From the NCBI RefSeq assembly GCF_963677305.1, contig NZ_OY781925.1, forward strand, positions 2,209,501-2,273,500: a stretch of 64,000 bases of DNA, read 5' to 3'. The notes under the pieces are model-generated. The model made no database searches. It was not told the origin of the DNA and was given only the letters and a program-made list of their open reading frames with translations. Positions 1-11,398 of this stretch are shown piece after piece; the first letter of the stretch is position 1; each line of letters opens with the position of its first letter. Source of the DNA: an uncultured Holophaga sp. (lineage in GTDB: Bacteria; Acidobacteriota; Holophagae; Holophagales; Holophagaceae). The position numbers were made by a program, and so were the translations under genes.

Positions 1-1
1 G

Positions 2-1870
<1,869 letters not shown>

Positions 1871-1932
1871 AGGTGCTGATCTCCCCTGGGTGGTGATATG
1901 ATCATACGAATATCCCACCCTCTGGAGACCTG

Positions 1933-2610
1933 ATGGACACCACCCGCCTGGATCCGATTCCCGTCATCCTGGATGCAGAGGAGATCCGCGGCTACCTGAG
2001 GGTTCGCGAGGGCTCTCCCCGGATCCCCAGGCTCCGGGAGATGGTGGCCCAGGCTCAGGGGCTGGCGGCCCCCCGGGCGCTCTTCGGGATGGTTCCCGTG
2101 GGGGCCCTGGGGGAGGGCTCCGTGGAGCTGGAGGGGCAGACCTTCGTCAGCCGGGTGTTGCGATCGAATCTGGAGGGGCTGGGTCGGGTCTTCCCTTTCG
2201 CCATCACCTGCGGCGCTGAGTTGGAGAGTTGGTCCCGGGGCTTTGACGGACCGCTGGAGGGCTTCTGGGCCGATACCATCAAGGAAAATGCTCTTCTCAA
2301 GGCCACGGAGGGCCTGATCACCCATGTGCAGGAACTTTTTGCCACCGGTCCCCTGGGTCTGATGAACCCCGGCTCCCTCCCGGACTGGCCCCTCAGTGAG
2401 CAGCTGCCTTTGGCAGGGCTCCTGGGTGGTCTGGATTCCATCGGAATCGCCTTCAGCCCCAACCTGGTGATGTTCCCCACCAAGTCCTTGACGGGCATCA
2501 TGTTCGCCACGGAGACCAGCTACCAGAACTGCATGCTATGCACCAATCTGGACTGCCCCCGTCGACGTGCGGACTTCGATCCCGAACTCTACCGGGAGAA
2601 GCTGGGGTAG
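1933..2610 (+). CDS. Stand-alone MetH activation-domain-like protein with Cys-rich tail
   Basis: 225 residues, ATG start preceded by a GGAG ribosome site. The sequence resembles the vitamin-B12-dependent methionine synthase activation (AdoMet-binding) region but stands alone, without the corrinoid or catalytic MetH modules. The middle holds FAITCGAELE and the C-terminal third contains LDSIGIAFSPNLVMFPTKS. It ends with a conserved-looking cysteine cluster, CMLCTNLDCPRRR, the pattern expected of an iron-sulfur or metal site. By family analogy it could reactivate oxidised corrinoid in a split methionine synthase or another corrinoid methyltransferase. The assignment comes from recalled similarity, so the exact partner is inference. 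No corrinoid gene is visible nearby. Confidence 0.6.
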   Translation: MDTTRLDPIPVILDAEEIRGYLRVREGSPRIPRLREMVAQAQGLAAPRALFGMVPVGALGEGSVELEGQTFVSRVLRSNLEGLGRVFPFAITCGAELESWSRGFDGPLEGFWADTIKENALLKATEGLITHVQELFATGPLGLMNPGSLPDWPLSEQLPLAGLLGGLDSIGIAFSPNLVMFPTKSLTGIMFATETSYQNCMLCTNLDCPRRRADFDPELYREKLG

Positions 2611-2820
2611 GGCCTGGCCTTCAGCAGGCAATGCGTTGCCCTTGTGCCAGGTCATCCCGCTCTGGCATTCGATTGCATGATTCGATAATACTGATAGACT
2701 ATTCGTTCATGCTTCTGAGGTGGCAGATTGTCTGCTGCGCTCAGGCATTGGGCTTCCATTGAGCTTTATCTGAGGTTCCATCACCTGGGATAGTGCGTCA
2801 TCACGGTATATCGGTGAACC

Positions 2821-3072
2821 ATGGCTTTTCGTCAAAACGATAGCATCCTCGTGGATTGTGACTACAAAGACATTCCCTGGTACCGGAAACGCTGGGCCCT
2901 GGTCCTGCTGGTGCTGCTTTTCATTCCCGCGGCCATCATCATCCTGTTGACCGGGGAGACCTACCTGAAGCGCAAGGGCCTCATCTATGAGGTCTCCGAG
3001 AAGCGCAAGAAGTCCATGGCCTTTGCCTTGACGGCTGTCCTGGCGGTCAATCTTGTGCGCCTTTTCATCTGA
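2821..3072 (+). CDS. Small two-helix membrane protein, function unknown
   Basis: 83 residues. Two hydrophobic segments are visible, about residues 25-43 (WALVLLVLLFIPAAIIILL) and 67-82 (AFALTAVLAVNLVRLF), separated by a basic, Lys/Arg-rich loop. No recognised domain. The ribosome site is weak (GGTG a few bases before the ATG). A strong hairpin terminator follows directly after the stop, which supports a real transcription unit. The 210 bases upstream hold an AT-richer patch around 2670-2710 that could contain its promoter. Confidence 0.6.
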   Translation: MAFRQNDSILVDCDYKDIPWYRKRWALVLLVLLFIPAAIIILLTGETYLKRKGLIYEVSEKRKKSMAFALTAVLAVNLVRLFI

Positions 3073-3073
3073 A

Positions 3074-3107
3074 ACAGAAAGACCAGGGAGGCCCCTGGTC
3101 TTTCTGT
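3074..3107. terminator. Bidirectional hairpin terminator
   Basis: Perfect 15-bp inverted repeat (acagaaagaccaggg / its complement) around a 4-base loop, with A/T-rich outer arms on both sides. It sits between the end of the + strand small membrane protein and the end of the - strand sdhB, so it probably terminates both. Confidence 0.85.
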
Positions 3108-3125
3108 GTTGGAGGGTTCGTAGGC

Positions 3126-3914
3126 TCAACCCGCTCCGCCGGAAGCCACCTCGGGCCGGTAGGTGAGGCTGGCCTTGAAGAAGTCCCGGTTCATGCGGGC
3201 GATGTTCTCCAGCTTCACGCCCTTGGGGCAGGCGGCTTCGCATTCTCCATGGTTGGTGCAGGTGCCGAAGGCCTCTGCGTCCATCTGGGCGATCATGTCC
3301 CGGACGCGGGTGTAGCGCTCGGGCTGTCCCTGGGGCAGCAGCCCCAACTGGGTGACCTTGGCGGAGACGAAGAGCATGGCGCTGGCATTGGGGCAGGCAG
3401 CCACACAGGCGCCACAGCCGATGCAGGCGGCAGCATCGAAGGCCCGGTCCGCACAGGTCTTGGCGACCGGAAGGCCATTGGCATCCGGGGCCGAGCCGGT
3501 GGGGGCAGTGATGAAGCCCCCGGCGGCGATGATGCGGTCGAAGGCCGAGCGGTCCACCACAAGGTCCTTGATGATGGGGAAGGCCTTGGCGCGGAAGGGC
3601 TCGATGGTGATGACATCCCCGTCGCTGAAGGTCCGCATGTGGAGCTGGCAGGTGGTGGTGCGGGGCCGGGGGCCGTGGGGGCGACCGTTGATGACCACAC
3701 CGCACTGCCCGCAGATGCCTTCACGGCAATCGTTGTCCATGGTGATGGGTTCTTCGCCCTTGAGGATCAGGTCCTCGTTCACCACATCCAGCATCTCCAG
3801 GAAGGACATGTCCACGCTGATGCCCTTGGCGGGATAGGTGACAAAGCGACCGGCATCCTGGGGGCCTTTCTGGCGCCACACATTGAGAGTCAGGTTGATG
3901 AGCTTCTCGGACAT
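3126..3914 (-). CDS. sdhB: Succinate dehydrogenase / fumarate reductase iron-sulfur subunit
   Basis: 262 residues. Electron-transfer subunit linking the FAD site of SdhA to the quinone site of SdhC. Cluster ligands are visible: the [2Fe-2S] motif CREGICGQC at 63-71 with C89, the [4Fe-4S] motif [12 protein letters not shown] at 164-174, and a third cluster [12 protein letters not shown] at 219-229. The long insert before the second cluster and the pairing with a single cytochrome b subunit resemble the B-type (Bacteroidota/Campylobacterota/Bacillus-like) complexes. Last gene of sdhCAB, 11 bases after sdhA. Confidence 0.95.
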   Translation of the reverse strand: MSEKLINLTLNVWRQKGPQDAGRFVTYPAKGISVDMSFLEMLDVVNEDLILKGEEPITMDNDCREGICGQCGVVINGRPHGPRPRTTTCQLHMRTFSDGDVITIEPFRAKAFPIIKDLVVDRSAFDRIIAAGGFITAPTGSAPDANGLPVAKTCADRAFDAAACIGCGACVAACPNASAMLFVSAKVTQLGLLPQGQPERYTRVRDMIAQMDAEAFGTCTNHGECEAACPKGVKLENIARMNRDFFKASLTYRPEVASGGAG

Positions 3915-3925
3915 GCTTCTGGCTC

Positions 3926-5842
<1,917 letters not shown>

Positions 5843-5852
5843 GGTGCAGACC

Positions 5853-6542
5853 TCAGCGGATGACGCCCAACTGGACGGCGATGGGGAAGGAGATGTTCAC
5901 AAGGGCGACCACCAGGGCGACGGCGCCCGAGACGGTGCGGCGCAGGGTCTCATAGCGGGGATGGGACCAGCCGAAGGTCTGGGTCAGACTCCAGAGCCCG
6001 TGCCAGATGTGCAGGGCCAGACAGATCTGGGCCAGGACGTAGATGGTACAGGCCACGGGGCTGCGGAAGCCCTTGACGAAGTTGCCGTAGGCATCGCCGG
6101 GCACGAAGTCCGGATGGGCTTGGCCGGTGGTCAGATGCAGGATGTGGTAGATGATGAATAAGGCCAGGAGGACACCGGTGTAGCGCATGGAGCGGCTGGC
6201 CCAGCTGGCGGACTGCAGCTGCTGGGCGCGGTAACCCTGGGGACGGGCGGACCAGTTGGTGAGGGTCAGGCTGGCGGCAGACCAGACATGGACCACGGCC
6301 ACGAGCAGGAGCACGAGCCGGGCGATCCAGATACCTCCTCCATGCAGGGAGTGCTGGAGGAAGTGAGCGTAGGCATTCATGGCAGAAGCCCCCAGGTAGG
6401 CCTGGATGTTTCCGATCATGTGGACCGTCACAAAGATGGACAACACCAGACCCGTCACGGCCATGAGGATCTTGCGGCCCACGGACGAGGTCGCAAAGCT
6501 GGCTCTTGCCGGGTTGCCCAGGGTTTGTTCAGCGACTGACAT
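5853..6542 (-). CDS. sdhC: Succinate dehydrogenase cytochrome b subunit
   Basis: 229 residues, membrane anchor that binds heme and quinone. About five hydrophobic helices are visible with histidines inside them (for example [32 protein letters not shown]), as in B-type di-heme cytochrome b subunits. The frame stays open further upstream, but the ATG at 6542 is chosen because it has a strong GAGGAGG ribosome site about 7 bases before it and the extra upstream residues look non-coding. First gene of sdhCAB; no separate SdhD, as expected for this type. Confidence 0.9.
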   Translation of the reverse strand: MSVAEQTLGNPARASFATSSVGRKILMAVTGLVLSIFVTVHMIGNIQAYLGASAMNAYAHFLQHSLHGGGIWIARLVLLLVAVVHVWSAASLTLTNWSARPQGYRAQQLQSASWASRSMRYTGVLLALFIIYHILHLTTGQAHPDFVPGDAYGNFVKGFRSPVACTIYVLAQICLALHIWHGLWSLTQTFGWSHPRYETLRRTVSGAVALVVALVNISFPIAVQLGVIR

Positions 6543-6589
6543 CAGTCCTCCTCGCAATCCGCGCAGCATCTGCGCATAGGCCATTCTTG

Positions 6590-6660
6590 GGGACATCCCA
6601 GTGTATATCAAGCAATATATATAGTTACTTGTGTATCGATATAGAGAGGGGGGACTGGGA
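6590..6660. promoter_or_regulatory. AT-rich divergent promoter region of sdhCAB and the YchJ-like gene
   Basis: The 263-base gap between sdhC and the YchJ-like gene contains a strikingly AT-rich block (gtatatcaagcaatatatat and following) in otherwise GC-rich DNA. This is the natural site for the sdh promoter and possible operators. No clear -35/-10 pair could be fixed by eye. Confidence 0.4.
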
Positions 6661-6805
6661 GTGCCTCCACACCCCATCCTATGCTGGTTCCCGTGCGCGG
6701 GTACCTCGGGAATTACTGGGTTTGCAGGGCAGGGGGATCCAGACCGCGGACCTCTGTACAATCGTGATCGGACGCTGTCTGTTGTCCGATGATTCCAGGA
6801 GTTCC

Positions 6806-7201
6806 ATGTCCCGCCCTTGTCCTTGCACCTCCAAGCGTCTCTATCCCCAGTGCTGCGAGCCCTATCTGACCGGCAAGAAGGTCCCGGAGACGGCTGAGCA
6901 GCTGATGCGCAGCCGCTTCAGCGCCTATGCCATGCAGCGCCCCGACTACTTGATCGCCACCACAGCCGCCAAGGAGCGGGCGGAGCTGGACGCAGAGGAG
7001 CTCAAGGCCTACTGCAAGGAGATCAAGTGCATCAGCTTGAAGGTGATCTCCACCGAGGGTGGTGGGAAGAGTGACCGTGAGGGGAAGGTCCTCTTCCATG
7101 CCAGCCTGCAGTATGGCGGGCGGCGGGTACTGCACCGGGAGCTGAGCACCTTCACACGTGAGGAGGGACGCTGGGTCTATGTGGATGGGGAAACGGACTG
7201 A
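6806..7201 (+). CDS. YchJ-like (UPF0225) SEC-C motif protein
   Basis: 131 residues. The N-terminus carries the zinc-binding SEC-C-type pattern CPCTSKRLYPQCC, followed by the family core with MRSRFSAYAMQRPDYL and a C-terminal REEGRWVYVDG strand. Length fits YchJ-family proteins, whose molecular role is not established. ATG at 6806 is chosen because CCAGGAG precedes it and because homologues begin right before the first cysteine; the upstream open frame is not supported. A structured repeat starts three bases after the stop. Confidence 0.8.
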   Translation: MSRPCPCTSKRLYPQCCEPYLTGKKVPETAEQLMRSRFSAYAMQRPDYLIATTAAKERAELDAEELKAYCKEIKCISLKVISTEGGGKSDREGKVLFHASLQYGGRRVLHRELSTFTREEGRWVYVDGETD

Positions 7202-7203
7202 TG

Positions 7204-7254
7204 CTGTTCCGGGGGGACCGCCCGGTCGCTGACGCGCCCTCTGCGTCCCCCCGG
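7204..7254. repeat. Structured intergenic repeat, copy 1
   Basis: A 10-bp perfect outer inverted repeat (7209-7218 with 7245-7254, ccggggggac / gtccccccgg) encloses two short inner hairpins, one built on gaccgcccggtc and one on gacgc...gcgtc. A near-identical partial copy lies at 7295-7328 and a full copy at 22739-22779. Located between the YchJ-like gene and the 3' end of pyrD. Confidence 0.75.
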
Positions 7255-7294
7255 ACCCCCGCACCTCGCTTGGCGGAGCCGCGCTCGATGCCCG

Positions 7295-7328
7295 CTGTTC
7301 CGTGGGGACCGCCCGGTCGCTGACGCGC
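7295..7328. repeat. Structured intergenic repeat, copy 2 (partial)
   Basis: 34 bases matching the start of copy 1 (7204-7237) at 33 of 34 positions, including the gaccgcccggtc hairpin. The 3' half is lost where the pyrD coding region ends. The two copies are 91 bases apart in the same orientation. Confidence 0.75.
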
Positions 7329-7334
7329 TCTTTG

Positions 7335-8372
7335 CTAGAGCCCCTTCAGGATCCTCCGGACGATGAAGGGACCTTCGAAGATCAGTGAGGAGTAGATCTG
7401 GACCCAGGCGGCCCCGTCCTCCATGGCCGTCCGGACATCTTCGGCTGAGCCGAGTCCGCCACAGGCCACGAGCTTGAGGTGGGGAGGGATGCGCTGGAGG
7501 ATCCGGCGCTGAATCTCCCGGGCCTTGATCTTGAGCCCCTTGCCTGAGAGGCCGCCGTCGCCCCAGGAGAGGACCTTGTCCCGGTTGAGATCGGACACAA
7601 TGCCCCGGTCCAGGGTGGTGTTGGTGGCGATGATGCCCGAGACGCCGGAGGCGGCGATCACATCCACGATGCCATCGAGCTCTTCTGGGCTCAGATCCGG
7701 GGCGAGCTTGACCAAGAGAGGCTGGCGCTCCAGCCCCATCTCCTTGCGGATCTGCATCATGCCCTCCAGGAGGGGTGCCAGGGCCTCGGGCGCCTGGAGG
7801 CGTCTGAGTCCTGGCGTGTTGGGACTGCTGATGTTGAGGGCGGTATAGTCCACCAGGGGTGCAATAAGCCGGTACGCTGTGCGGTAGTCGTCCAGGGCCT
7901 GCTCTTCAGGGGTGACCTTGTTCTTGCCGATATTGCCCCCCACGATCAGTCCACTGGGGCGGCGCTTCAGGCGGGCGGCCACCACCTCGGCCCCTTCCGA
8001 ATTGAAACCCATGCGGTTGAGCAGGAGGGACTCGTCCACCAGGCGGAAACAGCGGGGCTGGGGGTTGCCGGGCTGGGGTCTGGGGGTCACTGTGCCGATC
8101 TCTACCGAGCCGAAGCCCAGGGCCTTCCACATGGGCAGGACTTCGGCGCCCTTGTCCAAGCCAGCGGCCAGGCCGATGGGGGAGGGGAGCTTGAGCCCCA
8201 GGGCCTCCAGGCCATGTCCGCCGGTGCCCGAGCGGATGCAGGCACCCGCCAGGGGCATGAGCCCGGGGATGGCCTGGGCGATCCGACCCGCACGCATGGC
8301 GGAGTTGTGGGCCGTCTCCGGGGAGAGCTGATAGATCAGAGGACGGGCCAGACGGTAGAGGTCGAAGGGCAT
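7335..8372 (-). CDS. pyrD: Dihydroorotate dehydrogenase (quinone), class 2
   Basis: 345 residues, fourth step of pyrimidine synthesis: dihydroorotate to orotate with FMN and membrane quinone. The N-terminal helix (MPFDLYRLARPLIYQLSPE) is the membrane-associating extension of class 2 enzymes. Family motifs: GLAAGLDKGAEVLP, EIGTVTPRPQPGNPQPR, the catalytic-serine region NISSPNTPGLR, and ACGGLGSAEDV at the FMN phosphate site. ATG at 8372 matches class 2 N-termini, although no strong ribosome site is seen. A hairpin followed by a T-run lies just upstream in the leader. Confidence 0.96.
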   Translation of the reverse strand: MPFDLYRLARPLIYQLSPETAHNSAMRAGRIAQAIPGLMPLAGACIRSGTGGHGLEALGLKLPSPIGLAAGLDKGAEVLPMWKALGFGSVEIGTVTPRPQPGNPQPRCFRLVDESLLLNRMGFNSEGAEVVAARLKRRPSGLIVGGNIGKNKVTPEEQALDDYRTAYRLIAPLVDYTALNISSPNTPGLRRLQAPEALAPLLEGMMQIRKEMGLERQPLLVKLAPDLSPEELDGIVDVIAASGVSGIIATNTTLDRGIVSDLNRDKVLSWGDGGLSGKGLKIKAREIQRRILQRIPPHLKLVACGGLGSAEDVRTAMEDGAAWVQIYSSLIFEGPFIVRRILKGL

Positions 8373-8384
8373 GCAGGCACCATG

Positions 8385-8404
8385 AAAAAGGCGCAGAATG
8401 CGCC
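8385..8404 (-). terminator. Hairpin plus U-run in the pyrD leader (possible attenuator)
   Basis: Read on the minus strand, ggcgca-ttc-tgcgcc is followed at once by five T residues, a compact intrinsic-terminator shape ending about 12 bases before the pyrD start codon. A terminator between a promoter and its own gene suggests attenuation. It could instead end a transcript entering from upstream. Confidence 0.5.
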
Positions 8405-8459
8405 TGTACCATCATACATGAGGAGGGGGCACCGACCCCATGGCGGCTATCCTGGACGG

Positions 8460-10070
8460 ATGGTGAACCGCCGCATGCATCTGCTGGACCTGCCCCTCGC
8501 CCTGGGGCGTGAGAGGGAGGACCCGGCTCAACTCCTCGCCCAGGCCTTGGGCGGTCAGCCCGGTGACTACCTGGATGCCCGCCTGGAGCGGCAGAGCCTG
8601 GATGCCCGACAGAAGCGCCTGCGCTTCCTGGTCACCCTGGGTTTCACCCCCCTGCGGGATCCCGGGCAACCGGAACTGCCACCAGGCTGCAGGCTCCAGC
8701 CCGCTCCAGAGATGCCCGACTGCTTTGCCTTCCGGCTTTCCGATCCCCCCAGGGTCTTGGTGGTGGGCACCGGACCCGCCGGACTCTTCTGCGCGGTGCG
8801 CCTTCTGGAATACGGAATCCTCCCGCTGGTGCTGGAGCGCGGCCCCCGCATGGAGGAGCGGGTCCGGAGGGTGGAGCGGCTGTGGGAAGAAGGCATCCTG
8901 GATCCCGAGGCCAATGCCCAGTTCGGCGAGGGCGGGGCCGGGACCTTCAGCGATGGCAAGCTGACCACCCGCATCGGCCACCCCCTGACCCACCGGGTTC
9001 TGGAGACCTTCGTCCGCTTCGGCGCCCGCCCGGAGATCCTCTACCAGGCCAAGCCCCACATCGGCACTGAGGTCATCCAGGACTGTGTCGTGGGGATGCG
9101 CCGCTGGGCGGAGTCCCAGGGCGCCGAGTTCCGTTTCGGCTCGGCCCTGGAGGATCTCCGGATCACGGAGGGCAGGGTAGTGGCTGCCCGGACCCGAAGG
9201 GGAGAGGAGATCCCCTGCGACGGGCTGGTGCTGGCACCCGGGCACAGCGCCAGGGACACCTTTGAGATGCTCCTGGGGCACCGGGTGGCCATGGAGCAGA
9301 AGCCGTTCGCCATGGGGGTGCGCATCGAGCACCCCCAGGAACTGATCGACCGAGCCCAGTACGGCGCTTCTGTGGGACATCCCAGCCTGGGCGCCGCCGA
9401 CTACCGCCTGGTCTGCAACCTGGGTGGAGACCGGGCGGCCTACAGTTTCTGCATGTGTCCCGGTGGGGAGGTCATCCAGTGCGCCAGCGAGCCCGGCGGC
9501 GTGGTGGTCAACGGCATGAGCCGATCCGGGCGGGACTCCGGCTATGCCAACTCGGGGTTGGTGGCCAAGGTGAACGTGCAGGATTTTCCCAGCGAACATC
9601 CCCTGGCCGGTGTGCACTTCCAGCGGGAGTGGGAGCAGGCGGCCTTTCGGGCTGCAGGCGAGAGCTACGGTGCTCCCGCCATGTCCGTGGGCGACTTCCT
9701 CAAGGGGATCGCCTCCGGCTGCATCCCCCGCCAGCACTTCCGGCCCCGGGCGATCCCTGCGGATCTCTCCACCTGCCTGCCTGAGGTGGTATCCGGACAG
9801 CTTCGCGCAGCCCTTCCCACATTCGAGCGGAAGATCCGGGGTTTCACCGGGGCGGATGCCCTCCTCTTGGGCATCGAAAGCCGGACCAGCAGTCCTGTCA
9901 GGATTCTGAGGGGACTCGACGGGCAAAGCCCGACCCACCGGGGGCTCTTTCCCTGCGGCGAGGGGGCGGGCTATGCCGGGGGCATCACCTCTGCCGCCGT
10001 GGACGGCATCCGGGTCGCGGACCTGCTCGTGGCATCACTGACCGGGATGGATGTGGCCCCGCTCGAGTAG
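8460..10070 (+). CDS. FAD-dependent oxidoreductase of the COG2509 family
   Basis: 536 residues. N-terminal ~95 residues form the small domain typical of this family, followed by the dinucleotide-binding VVGTGPAGLFCAVRLLE near residue 100, then QFGEGGAGTFSDGKLTTR, GMSRSGRDSGYANSGLV and the C-terminal FAD motif GLFPCGEGAGYAGGI. Family members are annotated only as uncharacterised FAD-dependent dehydrogenases and the substrate is unknown. The ATG at 8460 is chosen because homologues begin near MHLLDLPL. An upstream in-frame ATG at 8418 is possible; ribosome sites are weak for both. The 3' end overlaps the small gene on the opposite strand by 36 bases. Confidence 0.82.
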   Translation: MVNRRMHLLDLPLALGREREDPAQLLAQALGGQPGDYLDARLERQSLDARQKRLRFLVTLGFTPLRDPGQPELPPGCRLQPAPEMPDCFAFRLSDPPRVLVVGTGPAGLFCAVRLLEYGILPLVLERGPRMEERVRRVERLWEEGILDPEANAQFGEGGAGTFSDGKLTTRIGHPLTHRVLETFVRFGARPEILYQAKPHIGTEVIQDCVVGMRRWAESQGAEFRFGSALEDLRITEGRVVAARTRRGEEIPCDGLVLAPGHSARDTFEMLLGHRVAMEQKPFAMGVRIEHPQELIDRAQYGASVGHPSLGAADYRLVCNLGGDRAAYSFCMCPGGEVIQCASEPGGVVVNGMSRSGRDSGYANSGLVAKVNVQDFPSEHPLAGVHFQREWEQAAFRAAGESYGAPAMSVGDFLKGIASGCIPRQHFRPRAIPADLSTCLPEVVSGQLRAALPTFERKIRGFTGADALLLGIESRTSSPVRILRGLDGQSPTHRGLFPCGEGAGYAGGITSAAVDGIRVADLLVASLTGMDVAPLE

Positions 10071-10238
10071 ACGGTTGGCCAAGCGCTCCGCCACATCGAT
10101 GGCGTAGTCGATGTCTGAATCGGTGAGTGAACCACTTCCGCCGGCAGCCATGCCGTTGATGATGTAGAGGGCATAGTGTTCGATCCGGCGGAGCTCTTCA
10201 TGGAGGGGTTCCCGGTAGGGGCTGGAATCGGCGGACAT
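10035..10238 (-). CDS. Small acidic helical protein, function unknown
   Basis: 67 residues. Predicted mostly helical, with HEELRRIEHYALYIINGM and DIDYAIDVAERLANRLLERG segments and a Gly-rich turn between them. No recognised domain. The start is supported by a strong GGAGAGGAGG ribosome site just before the ATG at 10238. Its last 36 bases overlap the end of the convergent FAD protein gene. It lies downstream of the flagellin terminator, so it has its own start region. Confidence 0.6.
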   Translation of the reverse strand: MSADSSPYREPLHEELRRIEHYALYIINGMAAGGSGSLTDSDIDYAIDVAERLANRLLERGHIHPGQ

Positions 10239-10283
10239 GGCGGCCTCCTCTCCCTGAAGCATAGGACCGGCGGCGATCCATGC

Positions 10284-10314
10284 AAAAAAAGCCACCCCCT
10301 CGAAAGGGGGTGGC
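10284..10314 (-). terminator. Flagellin intrinsic terminator
   Basis: 10-bp perfect stem (gccaccccct / aggggg tggc) with a 4-base loop, followed on the minus strand by seven T residues. It ends the transcript coming from the flagellin gene, about 165 bases after its stop. Confidence 0.88.
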
Positions 10315-10479
10315 GGCGGGGGCCGGCGAGTCCGGCAGTGGGTGAAGCAGGGAGGCCCACGGTCTTGCCCTTGTGGGGTTCCGAACTCCACCGGCCCGCA
10401 CGGGTGCGGCATGGAAGGGCGCCAAGCACCCTCTGCTGCCGAGGTTCAATCTGCGGGCGGCATCTCTGTCTTGCCGAGC

Positions 10480-11298
10480 CTACTGAAGCAGGGACAGGAT
10501 GGACTGGGAAGCCTGGTTGGCCTGCTTCAGGGCGCTGGTCCCCGACTGGTTCAGGATCTGGAACTTGGTGAGGTTGACCACTTCATCAGCGATGTTGGCG
10601 TCCCGGATCTGGGAGTAGGCCGCCGTGAAGTTCTCCACCTGGATGCCCAGGGAATTGGAGACCGAGGTCAGCTGCTGCTGCGTCGCACCGATGGAGGCGC
10701 GGATGTTGCTGACGTTGTCGATGGCCTGGGTGAGCTTGTCCTTCACCGCCGTGGCGTTGGCCACGCTGGTGATGCTGTCCGTGCCCACCACCATGTCGAA
10801 AGCCTCGTTGGATCCATTGGAGATGGTCCCGACCGTGATGCTGACATCGCTGTACCCCCCCACCGCCACGGTCAGGGTGCTGGTGGTGTAGACCGGGGTG
10901 CCGTTGAAGGTGGTGCTCTCACCGATGTCCGCCAAGGCCTTCAGGATGTTCTGGAACTCAGCATCCAGGCTCGTCCGGTTGGAGTCGCTGATCGTGCCCG
11001 TCCGGGCCTGTTCCGTGAGCTCCGTGGCGCGGGTCAGTAGGCTAGTCACCTCTTCCAGGACACCATCAGCGACCTGGAGGTACGAGATGCCATCATTGGC
11101 ATTCCGCTTACCCTGTCCGGCGATCCGGATGTCGGCCCCCAGCTTGTTGCTGATGGCAAGGCCAGCGGCGTCGTCGCTGGCGCGGTTGATGCGCTTGCCT
11201 GTGGTCAGGCGTTCGATGGTCTTGTTGAGACCTGAGCCCGTGATCTCCAGTTGCCGTGAAGCACCAAGGGCGCCGACGTTGTTGAGAATTGAAGCCAT
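10480..11298 (-). CDS. fliC: Flagellin
   Basis: 272 residues, the filament subunit of the flagellum. The conserved D0/D1 N-terminus (SGLNKTIERLTTGKRINRASDDAAGLAIS, given in part: RLTTGKRINRASDDAAG) and the C-terminus (DEVVNLTKFQILNQSG and QANQASQSILSLLQ) are complete. Only a short central segment separates them, so it lacks the large variable D2/D3 domains. A GGGAGG ribosome site precedes the ATG and a sigma-54 promoter lies directly upstream. No other flagellar gene is in the window, so the filament gene stands apart from the main cluster. Confidence 0.95.
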   Translation of the reverse strand: MASILNNVGALGASRQLEITGSGLNKTIERLTTGKRINRASDDAAGLAISNKLGADIRIAGQGKRNANDGISYLQVADGVLEEVTSLLTRATELTEQARTGTISDSNRTSLDAEFQNILKALADIGESTTFNGTPVYTTSTLTVAVGGYSDVSITVGTISNGSNEAFDMVVGTDSITSVANATAVKDKLTQAIDNVSNIRASIGATQQQLTSVSNSLGIQVENFTAAYSQIRDANIADEVVNLTKFQILNQSGTSALKQANQASQSILSLLQ

Positions 11299-11322
11299 GG
11301 TGTTCCTCCCTGCGCCAGGAAG

Positions 11323-11338
11323 AGCAGCATCGGTGCCA
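11323..11338 (-). promoter_or_regulatory. Sigma-54 (-24/-12) promoter of flagellin
   Basis: On the minus strand, tggcac-cgatg-ctgct matches the TGGCAC-N5-TTGCW consensus in all but one of the core bases, with the strict 10-base gap between the GG and GC dinucleotides. The predicted start of transcription lies about 14 bases before the ATG, so the leader would contain little more than the ribosome site. The rpoN gene itself is in this window. Confidence 0.8.
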
Positions 11339-11398
11339 AAATATTAGGCAGAAAAAGCCCAGAAGGCGATCCACCTTCAGATCACCCGGGAGGTGGGC

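Noticed and set aside
2663..2677. Sigma-54-like sequence tggcat...ttgca before the small membrane protein
   Set aside because: The GG and GC dinucleotides are 9 bases apart, one less than the strict 10 required, so it is unlikely to function.
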